This document shows positions 32,634 through 42,971 of a DNA stretch of 64,000 nucleotides, in pieces. Source of the stretch: Aaosphaeria pasadenensis. Lineage: Eukaryota > Ascomycota > Dothideomycetes > Pleosporales. The position numbers and the translations under genes are program-made. The notes under the pieces are model-generated. The model did no database searches. It saw only the letters and a program-made list of their open reading frames with translations, and had not been told where the DNA came from. The stretch is taken from the NCBI GenBank assembly GCA_022813625.1, contig JAKLMB010000015.1, positions 62,001 through 126,000 of the forward strand, in the 5' to 3' direction. Positions within the stretch are counted from its first letter, which is position 1. Each line of letters opens with the position of its first letter.

Positions 32634-34588
32634 TTACCTGGGAATTGATATAACCGCAATCTGTACATAGTTAGTTCACTGCCGAGACGTGTCTTCGCAG
32701 TACGACTTACCTGGTTTCCGAGGGCGATCGACAGGCTGGTTCCATCAGGGTTCCACCCAAGGCTGAAATCGCCGTCCACGCTGCCATTCCACTGATCGTC
32801 ATTTAGATCCTGCGCCCGCCATGTGGCCAAGGGCACATCTCGCTTCTGCAGATCCCATACCGTCACTGCATCAGGGCCAGCGGCAGCCAGAAGCTTCCCA
32901 TCTGGCGAGTAGGCGATGCTGTGCGCGGGAGATTCGTCCACCATGACCAGGCGTTTGAGACACTTGAATGGCTGGTTTGCGTCCCAGATTCGCACCGACC
33001 CGGAAGCGGTACATGTTGCCAAGTGAACGACTGGTGAAGGAGATGGCGGATACTCGATCGAGGATATGCCGAGGGCGTTTGGCTTCGTTGAACATTGAAA
33101 GTCGATGTCGGTAAGGAATGGATCTGGATACTCTTGTACCTGCAGGTTCCCTGGGTCGCTTGGGTGCAGAATGCCGAGACAATACCTCTGGCCGTCGACT
33201 CCCATGACCGCGACGATGCCGGAAGAAGGCTCGAACTTGATCTTCTCCCACGTGATGCGCGTTTCGATGGTCCGTTGACACGTCAATGACTCGCCGATTT
33301 CGTAGACTTGCAGTATATCGATACCGCAGACGACAAAGGTAGAGTCGCTGGTCCAAAAGGCTTCGTAGATGGCCGTTTCCGTGAAGGTGGTCCATGCCGG
33401 AATCTGTTCATCGCCGGGGTTCTTCCAGATCTTGATAGACCCCTTCTTGCCGTCGCTTGATATGGCCAAGAGCAGCTGCTTCGCTTCGTTCCACCTCAGC
33501 GTTATGACCAGGCCTGCGGTCGAAGAAACAACCTGGTAGTCCGAACCGCCGTCGACGAGTTTGAGCAATTTGTCGGCCTTCATGACTTCGCCAATCTCGT
33601 TGACGAGCTCCTCCCGGGCGGACACCGTCATTTCGCCGTGGGAATTCCAGCAGACAGCGGTGATTTCGAAGCTAGTAAGCGGCAAGGGAATGTCCATTAT
33701 TTTAGGAGACCCTTTCGACTCTACGTCCGTGGGCTGGTTGATCAGATGCAGGCGGAGCAGCGACTTGCCTGCTGCGACGAGCAGAGGCGCAGATGGAGGG
33801 CCCCACAGGGTCTGAGTGACCAGTTTCTCTTGCTCCTTGACGGTACACGTGAAGAGGGTGTCCGAGGCCAACTGTATTATCGGTTCCGTCTGCTCTCCAA
33901 TGCTATTTCCGATACTCAACGTGGATATGGGCAGCTCGGCGACGGTGGGCGATTCTGCCTCCGACGCCATCGCCTCGGACTCGGCGCGCACGCTATTCGT
34001 AACGTGGGTGCTCCCGTTCTGGTCAATCTCCATAGCCTCGCCATTGACCTGATGATTCATCCTAGAATCGATGCCGTTGACCTTTCCTTTCTTCTTGCGA
34101 GACTGCTTCTTGGACGGCGGCGGCTCCTGCACGACGATCGTCCCGGGTCCATTCGCCTCCTCGGCAAGTTCGTGGGCCGGAATGCCTTTGTCCAGTGTGA
34201 GTAGGGTGCCGTTGCGGACAGAGTAGGGTCGCCCATGGTCGCGCCCAAAGTTATACCGATGGTGGCCCTGCTAGAGTCAGAGATTGTCGCTGTCAGAAAT
34301 GGGTGGCCACTGAGCGCACATTGCCAGCCTCCGCCTGGAGCTTGTCAAACCACAGACCGTCCTGGAGCAGATTTATAAGAGTGTGCTGCGAGACATTCTT
34401 CGCGAAGGGCAGGCTCTCGGGGTCCCGGTTCCAGCATCGCGACAGCTGGAGAGCGGCATTTCCGTATCCTGGTGACGATGAGCAATGCGCCGCAGTAGAA
34501 GGGGACGGGGCCATGGCTTACCTGCTTCCTGCAAATATCTCCAGACAAGGTAGTTCACCACATTGGATGAGAGTGCTTCAACTGTCAT
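32634..34588 (-). CDS. LisH-WD40 protein, TBL1/Sif2-type corepressor subunit
   Basis: Four exons (34588-34522, 34468-34320, 34267-32711, 32660-32634) encode 599 residues. The N-terminus is a LisH dimerisation motif (LSSNVVNYLVWRYLQEAGY), a TBL1-like region follows (FAKNVSQHTLINLLQDGLWF), and a basic linker (PPSKKQSRKKKGK) probably acts as a nuclear signal. The rest is a beta-propeller with recognisable blades such as LLAISSDGKKGSIKIW, HLATCTASGSVRIWD and LLAAAGPDAVTVWDLQ. The last exon codes only eight residues after LGNQ. Sif2 and TBL1 scaffold Set3C/SMRT-type histone deacetylase complexes. The second intron uses a weak GTGCGC donor. Reading through the last intron would add a frame with no homology, so the short splice is preferred. 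Confidence 0.85.
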
Positions 34589-35220
34589 GGCGCATGGTCG
34601 CCGCACGGAACGCGCGCGATCGTTGGTGACGGGAGGAGAGGAGTGGGAGGTGAAGCAGATTGGGGTTGGCGATCCGCGTGTACAATGAACAATGCGCAGA
34701 TGGGTGGGCAGAGTGGTGATTGTGGGGAATCGCGGCAGTAGAGAGGAGATGGTAGACGGAGGACGTCGTTCGTCCAAGAGAAGAACAAGAACCAAGCGTC
34801 GACGGTGGACGGTGGACGGACGTGAGCGTGGATGCTCGGATAGAAAGGGAATGGTGCCTTTCCTGTTCGCGCTAGCCCGCGGGATCGACGCCACGACCAG
34901 TAAAAAGGCCGCGCCAGTACGAATACGAGGAACGGATGCCAAGACCATGCACCTCTCTTCCTCGCTCCGGCTCTCTCTTAATACATTCCTACATATCTAT
35001 CAACTACTACACTTCACAGCTTCCGGTGACAGTCCAGGTGGAAAGGAAACCGCTTGCGACAAGCTCCAGCATACAGCAAACCGGTCCATCTTCATCTCCA
35101 GGTCCAGGCAAACTCCACACATCGGCCCGTTCTCGGGTTCTTCCTACCTCAACAACACCCCGCCCAACGACACTGTCTTTCTTCATTTTCAAGGCTGAAT
35201 AGTCCGCTTCGTCCCACGCC
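34589..35220. other. Divergent promoter region
   Basis: A 632-bp spacer between two divergent genes. Several frames are open, but they are low-complexity and unlike known proteins. Its right half is CT/CA-rich, typical of a fungal 5' leader. Confidence 0.4.
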
Positions 35221-36389
35221 ATGGCACGCATAAATCTTCCGCCGTTGACGCGCAGCCTGCTCGCCTCCGTCGTCGTCTTCACCGTCTTCAATGCTGTATT
35301 GCGCCCACAGACCAGCTGGCTCGAGAAGGCCGAGAAGCCGTTGGTGAGCGTGGGCGATGGTGTGCCCTACCTGGCCATTGTCCCGGGCGTCTCCATCATA
35401 TACCCCTGGGTGTTCTTGCTGGCCACGGCAGTGGAACAGAACCTGCTGGGACTTCTAGTGACCGGACTCACCGTCTTCTACGGAGGACGATATCTGGAAC
35501 GCGCGTGGGGTTCCACCGAGTTTACAAAGTTCATTCTCTTCGTGGCCCTGATACCCAACATCCTGAGCTTCCTGCTCTATGTCTTTGGCTATGTCCTGTC
35601 CAGGAATTCGAACACTCTGTATGTATACTTCCACACGTTTTTCGTTTCGAGATGAATCGCTAACGAGAATGATCTTCCAGAAATACCACCATATCGGGTG
35701 GCATCGCCATCCAGGCCGGATTCCTCGTCTCCTTCAAGCAACTCGTCCCCGAACACACCGTCTCCATCGCCAAAGGCCTCGTCCGCATGCGCGTTAAACA
35801 TTTCCCAGCAATCTTCCTCCTCGCCAACACCATCTCCGGCATCGCATTGGGCACAGAGACAGCCATGTTCCTGGCCTGGTTCGGGTTCTTCACTGCCTGG
35901 GTGTACCTCCGCTTCTACCGGATCAGCCCTTCCATGTCTTCCGCCAGCACCGGAGACGGCTCCGTGATCAAGGGCGACGCATCAGACACCTTCTCCTTTG
36001 CTCACTTCTTCCCCGAACCCATCCAGACGCCCGTCGGACAGCTGGGAGACCAGGTCTACAACACCCTGACTGCGTTGAGTGTGTGCACGCCCTTCTCGGC
36101 CGAGGACATCGACGCTGGAAACGAGCAGGCGAGCGCACGCGCGGAAGGGGGTCTTCCCAGCATCATGAACCCCAACAGCCGGGGAGGAAAGGGTGGAGCG
36201 ACTCGGGCAGAGGCGGAAAGGCGACGGGCACTCGCTCTCAAAGCGCTAGACCAACGGTTGCATGCTGCGGCTGCTCGGGGCCCTGCACCTACGCCCGCGG
36301 CGCCCGCAGCCACGGCCCCGTCCGCCATCCTGGGAGAGACAAATTACGAACCTGAACGACATGACGAACCGGTCAAGTCGGCGTCATGA
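35221..36389 (+). CDS. TMEM115-family Golgi membrane protein (DUF1751, rhomboid-like)
   Basis: Two exons (35221-35618, 35681-36389) encode 368 residues. The N-terminal half has the family's membrane segments: SLLASVVVFTVFNAVLRP, IYPWVFLLATAVEQNLLGLL, FYGGRYLERAWGSTEFTKFI, and further helices through residue 225. The YLERAWGS block is the clearest family signature. A cytosolic tail of about 130 residues is Ala/Arg/Pro-rich. TMEM115 relatives are rhomboid-fold proteins without the catalytic Ser-His pair and work in Golgi-ER retrograde traffic. None of the protease GxSG or His motifs is seen here. Confidence 0.82.
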
Positions 36390-37269
36390 GATATCACGGC
36401 CAATGTACCATCTACCAGTAATCCTGAAAGGGCAGGATGTTTTTCCCCTACTTAACGACAGGGTTGGGCGTGAATCATTAGCATATGGCGCCAAGCCGGA
36501 TCATCGTTTGGACTGAGTTACGCAGAGATACCACTTTTTTGACTCGCCTTTGTATTTTGTATATTGATCCTCTTTTCCATAGACACGAAACAGAGCACGA
36601 AGCGATTTGAAAATATAGTTCCTTTCCCGTACCACTCCATCGCCTTTGCACTGCCATTAGCCGGCGCTCTGCGCCGTTCTTCCCAGCCTAATGACGTATC
36701 CGGCACTCTTGGGTGTTACATGCAAGACAACTGACAGCTTCGGCCGTTGCACAATGCTGGAAACCCTTCCCGTCCCCAGGTTTAGGCGGTCGTAATCCGG
36801 AGACGAAAACCTCGATGCGACGTTTGAACGACCGTGGCTTGAGACGGAACTTTGATTTTGTTGCTTGTATTCACGCTCATCGGTCTCTCCGCCTTTGCCA
36901 TTATGTCGTTGGCTCTGCAGGCCTTTTTAGTCGATCACGCCAAGGTACTGTGGCCACTCGCATTGCATTGAGGTTGTGCGACCAAGGCACACAAATCGAC
37001 CATCGCATCCCTTACCAGTATCTGGTTACCAGCACGACACAACAAAACAAACCGGTTCCCACCACAAAACAATCACTTGACCGGAAGAGGACTGGATGTA
37101 CCGCGCCTTGCTTTCATACAAGGTCTACGACAAGTCTCAGATGCATATAAAGAGGAGGCAAGATCATGGCATTCCGAACTTCCCAACCACCGCACACTTC
37201 TATTAAAGTGGTCCGATCCATTGAGTGAGCTCGCACATCCATCCATCTCTATCAATTTAGTCGTTCACA
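36390..37269. other. Intergenic with promoter of the secreted protein gene
   Basis: No gene is seen in most of this spacer. A TATAAA element at 37146-37151 lies about 120 bp before the ATG at 37270 and is probably the core promoter of that gene. Confidence 0.4.
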
Positions 37270-37986
37270 ATGAATTGCGCAATCACAATCATCTATCTTT
37301 TCCTCTCCGCCGTCGCCATCATTGCCGCTCCCAATCCAAGGCCTCACCGCCAGGACGATCCTACAACATTGCTCTCCTCCCTCAAACCGACCACAGTCCC
37401 AGGAACAACCTGGGCTGGACCAGGAACTGGAGTCCCCTCGGTGACGGGAACTACCGTGGCACTGCCTTCAGCCTCGCCAAGCATATCGGCAACGGAAACG
37501 ACTGTGGCATCCCCTTCAGCCTCACCAAGCCCAGTGCTAGGGGAAAAGGCGGGTGTACGTTAATTCCCATTCTGTTCAGCTTTCCATCGAAATCAACACT
37601 TACCGATCTACTTAGGTGTTTGCGTGTGAGCACGTTGTATGGGGTGGCAAGTGCCAGCTATTCAACAATCCCATCGGCGGGGCCCCGGAGCAGTGCACCG
37701 TGATTCCTGAAGATTTCAAGATCTCTTCTGTCGGACCTGACAAGGGTTGGAAGTGTTTGTTCTACAAGTAAGTCATGCCTCCCTCCTCCGCGTACAACGC
37801 AGGTGTCCTTGAGGCTGATCATACTCAAGATCTGCAATCTGCCGCGATGTCGCATCGCCCCCTTCCGGGATCCTGACTCTCACGTGGCCTGGTAACGACC
37901 GCTTGACAGAAGCCAACGACGTGAATGGCGTAACTTGGAATGACAATATCAGAAGCTATCAATGTTTCAAGGAGACAGCCGAGTAG
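37270..37986 (+). CDS. Secreted cysteine-containing protein, unknown function
   Basis: Three exons (37270-37554, 37616-37767, 37830-37986) give 197 residues. A signal peptide (residues 1-20, core IIYLFLSAVAIIAA) is followed by a Pro/Ser/Thr-rich linker with an imperfect tandem repeat (TTVALPSASPS and TTVASPSASPS), probably O-glycosylated. The C-terminal domain, about 100 residues, has six cysteines beginning VFACEHVVWGGKC and ending SYQCFKETAE. This layout is common in fungal extracellular proteins and candidate effectors. There is no GPI or membrane anchor. I do not recognise the family. A TATA box sits 120 bp upstream, suggesting inducible expression. Confidence 0.7.
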
Positions 37987-38807
37987 CTACTGTAGCATTC
38001 TAGCAGCATACGACCGTTATCTGGGTAGCTCCATCACCGCATTGCTAGAATAAATGGTCCGCGAATCAGGCTGGGCATTGAAAGAATACAGAAGGATTAG
38101 TATATACCAACTTTATAGTTATATTCAACCAATAATAAGGGACATTGCAATAAGAACACAAGTGCCGAAACGTGACTGTCCTCTTGTACTCCAGTCCCGT
38201 CAAGAACTCCAGAGTATTGACGTAACGTAAGACCGATCCACACTTGACATCGTGATGGTCACCCCCAAGCTTCTCTTACGGCCGTGACTACTGTGAAGTC
38301 ACCACAAAGTCGTCGTTGGGACGAACTGAAGTCGTCTCAAGCCCAAAATAGTATACAACTAGCGGCATCTCGTTCCGCGACCTATCAATTGAAGACTCTC
38401 TCCATTGGCTACGGCAATGCATCAACGTTTAACCGTCTGGCTGCACACTTTGGCCGCGCGTTGTTGCATGAGGGGAATCGGCAGGGCGCTGCAACACTTC
38501 CTCGATGGTCAGACTGTGCACAGCGCATTTGTTTTTTCTTTACAATCCTTCCGTACCTGGCGGAACAGAATTGTACAACGCTGTGCCGGAAAGGGTAGCA
38601 ATATGGCGTCGCTAGGTGTGGGACCGCAACGACATAGATGACAAAGCTACGTTTCAGGTATAGCGCAGCTCAGCCTCTTTGACCATACGCGTTGCACTTC
38701 AGCTAAGTACGCTCGACAATGACGTTCGAAGCATGTTCGGTTTAATAAAGCCTTAGGATAGTTTCTTGACCAGCCATGCCACTTGCTGCTTTCTATAACA
38801 CATCTCC
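37987..38807. other. Intergenic, no convincing gene
   Basis: A 104-codon frame at 38284 overlaps a 78-codon frame in another phase; neither resembles a known protein. This region probably holds the promoter of the large ankyrin gene. An upstream exon of that gene cannot be excluded. Confidence 0.35.
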
Positions 38808-41800
38808 ATGATGGGACGAAGGACTCTCCAGGAGCTCGTCCAAGATGCAGGTATCAATCCTGTCCAGACTCGCCAGCCTTGCCTCCCAGCGCCAACCCAG
38901 CCTGCCATCATCGCCAGCGAGGAGGACCACAGTCACGCTCGGAATCTGCTCGTGGAGCAGAGACGCAATGACCCAGGCTACAAGGAGCCCGGGAAGCAAT
39001 TGAAAAGAATTTTTCGGTCCTCCAAGACGAACGAGAAGCTGCAGGATGTTGGTCAATGGGAATTCACCCAGCACGAACTCGACCAGGCCCTGTCGGCAGT
39101 AATCGATAAGCAGACGGCGAGCGTGGGCCTCGTTCAAGCTTTCATTAGCCTGGGTGCCAAGGTGAATTTCGTCGAGCCTGCTGACCCGAAGAATAAGAGT
39201 GGGAAGCAGCCGACTGTCTCGAACATCTCTGCTCGAAGGAGGAGTACGGTGTTGCAGAGGGCTGCCACGCTGAGGAAGGCCGATTCTGTGAGTCTGCTGG
39301 CGAGCTCTGGTGCCGATCAGACTACGCTCGACGAGGCATTGCGAGCAGCGCTTGCGGCGAACGACCATTCGTGTGTACAGGAGTTGCTCCGCCATGGAGC
39401 GAATGTCAACGTCATCCCGCAGGCACTCGCAGATGCAGTTCGATCAAACGACCAGAATCTTGTGAGACTGCTTTTGAGGGCACCGAAGGCATTGAGGCCG
39501 GAGGTCATATCTTCGTGCCTCCCAGCTGCAGTCCAGGCGAAGAGTGAAAACGTGCTTTCGCTGCTCACGAGCTATGGCGCCGACCCAAACTTCAACGAGG
39601 CCAGCGCCTTGAAGATGGCAATCTCAGCACGCGAGTACCGCCTATCTATCATTCTAGTCGCAGGGCCAATTCGTATGATGCCAGCGTCTCTGCAATACGC
39701 TCTCGACCCCGCGTTGCGAGCACCGACTGTGCAAGAAATACATCAATTCATTCAGCTACTATTAACTTGCGGCTTGCCATCCAACACTTCAGGACTCCCC
39801 GGTCTCCTGATCTCGGCTTGCAAGCGGAACGACACACCACTCGCGCATTTACTGCTCGAGCACGGAGTCCCAACGTCAGTGAACGAAGCCGAATGTCTTC
39901 GTTGCGCCATCTCCAACGCGAACTGGCCACTGGTCGATGCCATCTTGAGAACGCCAGTCTCGTCCTCCCAAGCGTCTGCAGCACTCGCAGCCCTACCAGA
40001 CAGCATCCCCAAACACGAAAGATCACGCATCGTGGGCGCCCTACTACAAAAGGGCGCCAACGGGCCTCCACTCGGTCGATGGCTCGTCAAAGCCGTTGAA
40101 GAAGCCGACGCCGAACTTACAGATCTCCTCCTCCACGCCGGAGCGCCCCTTGCATCGGACAACAACCGAGCGTTACAACTAGCTGTGATGAGGAAAGACT
40201 CCGCAAGCCTCCAACGCCTCCTCGGCGCAAAGCCGTCTCCCGAATCCCTCTCCGCCCTGTTTCCCCTCCTCCGCCAGGGACACTCGCCCAAGGAGCGGCT
40301 GGAGACCACGCGCTTGCTGCTTGAGCATGGAGCTCGCGGAAAGCAAGTCGACGTCGCGCTGCTGAAGGCGGTGGAAGATGTATCGAACACGCGGGACCTC
40401 CGCCTGATCACAGAGCTGGTCCGCTCCGGTGCAGATGTCAACCACGACAGTGGGAAATGCATTCATCTGGCAGCCTCTCAAGGCGACGTCCCCATCCTCC
40501 AGCTACTCTGCAAGGCTAAGCCGTCACTCGCAACGACCTCGTCTGCACTTCCAAAGGCATTCGACGCCAACCGCAGACGCCGGGCCGAGACGTCCAAGAT
40601 CCTCGACATCCTCCTCGCGAACGGGGTGGAGGAGAAGTCGGGCAGTGAGACGGTTTGCATAGCAGTGCAGGGAGGACCCGAGAACCTCGACATCATCACC
40701 CGACTGATTGGCGCCGACAAACGACTCCTGGGCCCGGCGTTCGATGGCGCCATCCAACTCGACGATGCACGTGCAAAGGCATCGGTATTGAGACACCTCC
40801 TGGGCATGGGGATATCTCAGGTCGTTCTCGACAATGCTCTCATCTCAGAGTCGGAGAGAGCTGTCGGTGCCAAAGGCGATGCGTCCACGTTGGAACTGCT
40901 GCTCGAGAAAGGCGCTTCGGTAGATTATAAGCAGGGCATGGCTCTGTGTACAGTGGTGGCGTCAGGGTCTAGTGGACTAACGAAGCTTCTGTTGGATTCT
41001 AAGAATAAAGTGTCACCCCAGACTATCTCAGTGGCTTTTGACAGATTGATAGATGGGTTTGGTAACTTCAGGACCTCTATGGACCTGGGTGGTATAGTAG
41101 ATATCGTACAGAGCTTGCTCGTGCAAGGGGTAAGCAAGGACAGCATCGACTCGGCGCTTCCAAAGACAATCACTATGAGGAAACACCACGCTGGCTTCGT
41201 CGATATCATCAAACTATTGCTAGACTACGGCGCCGATCCAAACCATGACGAGTCAGCCTCCTTCATCATGGCTGCGAAGAGCGAAGACCTCGGCCTCTTC
41301 ACCAGTCTATTGGCCTATACGCCTGACTTTGCCACTCTAATTCCACTGCTCGCTAGCTCTAACCTCAGAGAGGACGTGCTGGCCGGCACGCTTCAGGCAT
41401 GCTTCGAGAATGGATGCACGTCGGACCACCTCGAAGTGTCTCCCAGTAAGCAAAAGGCCACTCGGGCACCGCTGTGCTCCATCATAGAAGACTTCCCACG
41501 CTCCGAACGCCTCGTGAAAGTCCTGCTGGACCACGGGTTCAACCCTGACGTGACCACGGAAGGCACTGTTGATCCAAGCGTAGGGGCTGAGACTGTGACG
41601 GCTCTCGTCTTCGCGCTGGCGCTACCGCAGAAGAAGGTGGCCAGCTCGGTGATCCTTGCCCTTATCCATGCGGGAGCGTCTCCCTCCAGAGCATCTTCCG
41701 TCTCCGAGGTCTCTCCCATCTCACTGGCTGCCCGCGAGGGGCGTGGGGATATTGTTGAAGAACTGTTGAACAGGGGCGCTGACGCCTCGGCACGGGACAA

Positions 41801-42971
41801 GTGGAATCGATCAGCGCTGTTTTACGCCAGCAGCACCTCCGTCCTTCCCACTGTCCAATTACTAGCTGCCTCTGCTCTTCGAGATGATGGCAGCCTGCAG
41901 GAGGCCGCGAGATGCCTGCAGTTGGAAGCTGCAACGGCCCTCGTCAAGCATGGTCACAAGCCCAACTTTCCGTCACGGCTTCACCGCGGCCGCACCGCCC
42001 TAGGGGAGCTCTGCCTCAATGCAGAGATCTCCAGCGGTGGCCAACGAAGCAGGGCCCGTCAGTTGATTAGGCTATTCCTCGACCACGGGGCCAATCCGTA
42101 CTTCAAGGCCCGGAACGAGAGATCTGCGCTCGTCCTGGCCCTGGATAACGTCCACGACTGCCTCGAGGTCACCGAGGCACTCCTCGAGACCGAGGTGTGC
42201 GAGGACATCAACAACGAGAAACACATGTTCTGTGACGAAAAGGGGCTCTGGTACTCCCCGATCAAGTACGTCGAGCTCGTGCCGTCCCACAGCAGGACGC
42301 AGCACCGGCAGGCGCTGCTGGAGCTGCTCCAGGACAAAGGCTGCGAGCCCAAATATTACTCTGAGCACGCCGAGCAGCCCAGTGGAGCAGTGGGGATGCC
42401 CGCGGCCATCCAGAAGCTGGCCGATCGGCAGAAGGAGCACGAACTCAGCATGAAGCTGGCGAACGAATCCAACGAGCACGCTCGAATGCTCGCCGAGACT
42501 AACCACAGGGATCTGCTCCGCCGCGAGCGAGAGCAGCAGGAATTCCAGCAGGCCGCCGCCGTCCAGTCGCAGAGCCACTGGCAGACGCTTGAGCAGCAGA
42601 AGCACGACTTCGAGATGGAGCGCGTGCGCCAGGCCGAGCGAATGAAGCGCTCCGAGAAGGTTGCGTGGCACAACCTCATGGTGGAGCAGGAGCGCAACAC
42701 TGCCGCTGAGCGCCTGGCGATTGAGGACCGCAAGGCCAGCGCGCAGTTCGCCCACGAGCAGAGGCTGATCAAGGAGCGGCAGTCAGAGACCGAGCACAGG
42801 GCGAATGTGGAGCGGAGAGCGCTGAAGGAAAAGGAGGATCTGTACGAGAGGAACATGAAGAGGCAGAAGGAAATCACGCAGCGGTTGGACGAGAGTGCCC
42901 AACTGCATGCCAGACTGAGGCAGGAGAGGCCTGCAATCGATGGCCCGCAGCAGTGGGGAACCGTAGATTGA
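38808..42971 (+). CDS. Giant ankyrin-repeat protein with C-terminal coiled coil
   Basis: A single intronless frame of 1387 residues. After a 130-residue lead, degenerate ankyrin units run to about residue 1170. Many carry LLxxGAxP/VN turns, such as LLRHGANVN, LTSYGADPN, LLEHGVPTS, LVRSGADVN, LLDYGADPN and LLNRGADAS. Most units are shortened and lack the canonical TPLH start, alternating a helix pair with exposed hydrophobic positions. From about residue 1210 a long charged, Gln/Glu/Arg-rich coiled coil follows (LLRREREQQEFQQAAAVQSQ onwards), ending WGTVD. There is no membrane segment, NACHT or HET domain in frame. It resembles scaffold-like fungal ankyrin proteins of unknown role. Confidence 0.82.
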   Translation: MMGRRTLQELVQDAGINPVQTRQPCLPAPTQPAIIASEEDHSHARNLLVEQRRNDPGYKEPGKQLKRIFRSSKTNEKLQDVGQWEFTQHELDQALSAVIDKQTASVGLVQAFISLGAKVNFVEPADPKNKSGKQPTVSNISARRRSTVLQRAATLRKADSVSLLASSGADQTTLDEALRAALAANDHSCVQELLRHGANVNVIPQALADAVRSNDQNLVRLLLRAPKALRPEVISSCLPAAVQAKSENVLSLLTSYGADPNFNEASALKMAISAREYRLSIILVAGPIRMMPASLQYALDPALRAPTVQEIHQFIQLLLTCGLPSNTSGLPGLLISACKRNDTPLAHLLLEHGVPTSVNEAECLRCAISNANWPLVDAILRTPVSSSQASAALAALPDSIPKHERSRIVGALLQKGANGPPLGRWLVKAVEEADAELTDLLLHAGAPLASDNNRALQLAVMRKDSASLQRLLGAKPSPESLSALFPLLRQGHSPKERLETTRLLLEHGARGKQVDVALLKAVEDVSNTRDLRLITELVRSGADVNHDSGKCIHLAASQGDVPILQLLCKAKPSLATTSSALPKAFDANRRRRAETSKILDILLANGVEEKSGSETVCIAVQGGPENLDIITRLIGADKRLLGPAFDGAIQLDDARAKASVLRHLLGMGISQVVLDNALISESERAVGAKGDASTLELLLEKGASVDYKQGMALCTVVASGSSGLTKLLLDSKNKVSPQTISVAFDRLIDGFGNFRTSMDLGGIVDIVQSLLVQGVSKDSIDSALPKTITMRKHHAGFVDIIKLLLDYGADPNHDESASFIMAAKSEDLGLFTSLLAYTPDFATLIPLLASSNLREDVLAGTLQACFENGCTSDHLEVSPSKQKATRAPLCSIIEDFPRSERLVKVLLDHGFNPDVTTEGTVDPSVGAETVTALVFALALPQKKVASSVILALIHAGASPSRASSVSEVSPISLAAREGRGDIVEELLNRGADASARDKWNRSALFYASSTSVLPTVQLLAASALRDDGSLQEAARCLQLEAATALVKHGHKPNFPSRLHRGRTALGELCLNAEISSGGQRSRARQLIRLFLDHGANPYFKARNERSALVLALDNVHDCLEVTEALLETEVCEDINNEKHMFCDEKGLWYSPIKYVELVPSHSRTQHRQALLELLQDKGCEPKYYSEHAEQPSGAVGMPAAIQKLADRQKEHELSMKLANESNEHARMLAETNHRDLLRREREQQEFQQAAAVQSQSHWQTLEQQKHDFEMERVRQAERMKRSEKVAWHNLMVEQERNTAAERLAIEDRKASAQFAHEQRLIKERQSETEHRANVERRALKEKEDLYERNMKRQKEITQRLDESAQLHARLRQERPAIDGPQQWGTVD

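Noticed and set aside
42072..42755. Antisense 227-codon frame opposite the giant ankyrin gene
   Set aside because: Leu/Val/His-rich translation is expected from reading the Gln/Glu coiled coil backwards; no independent support.
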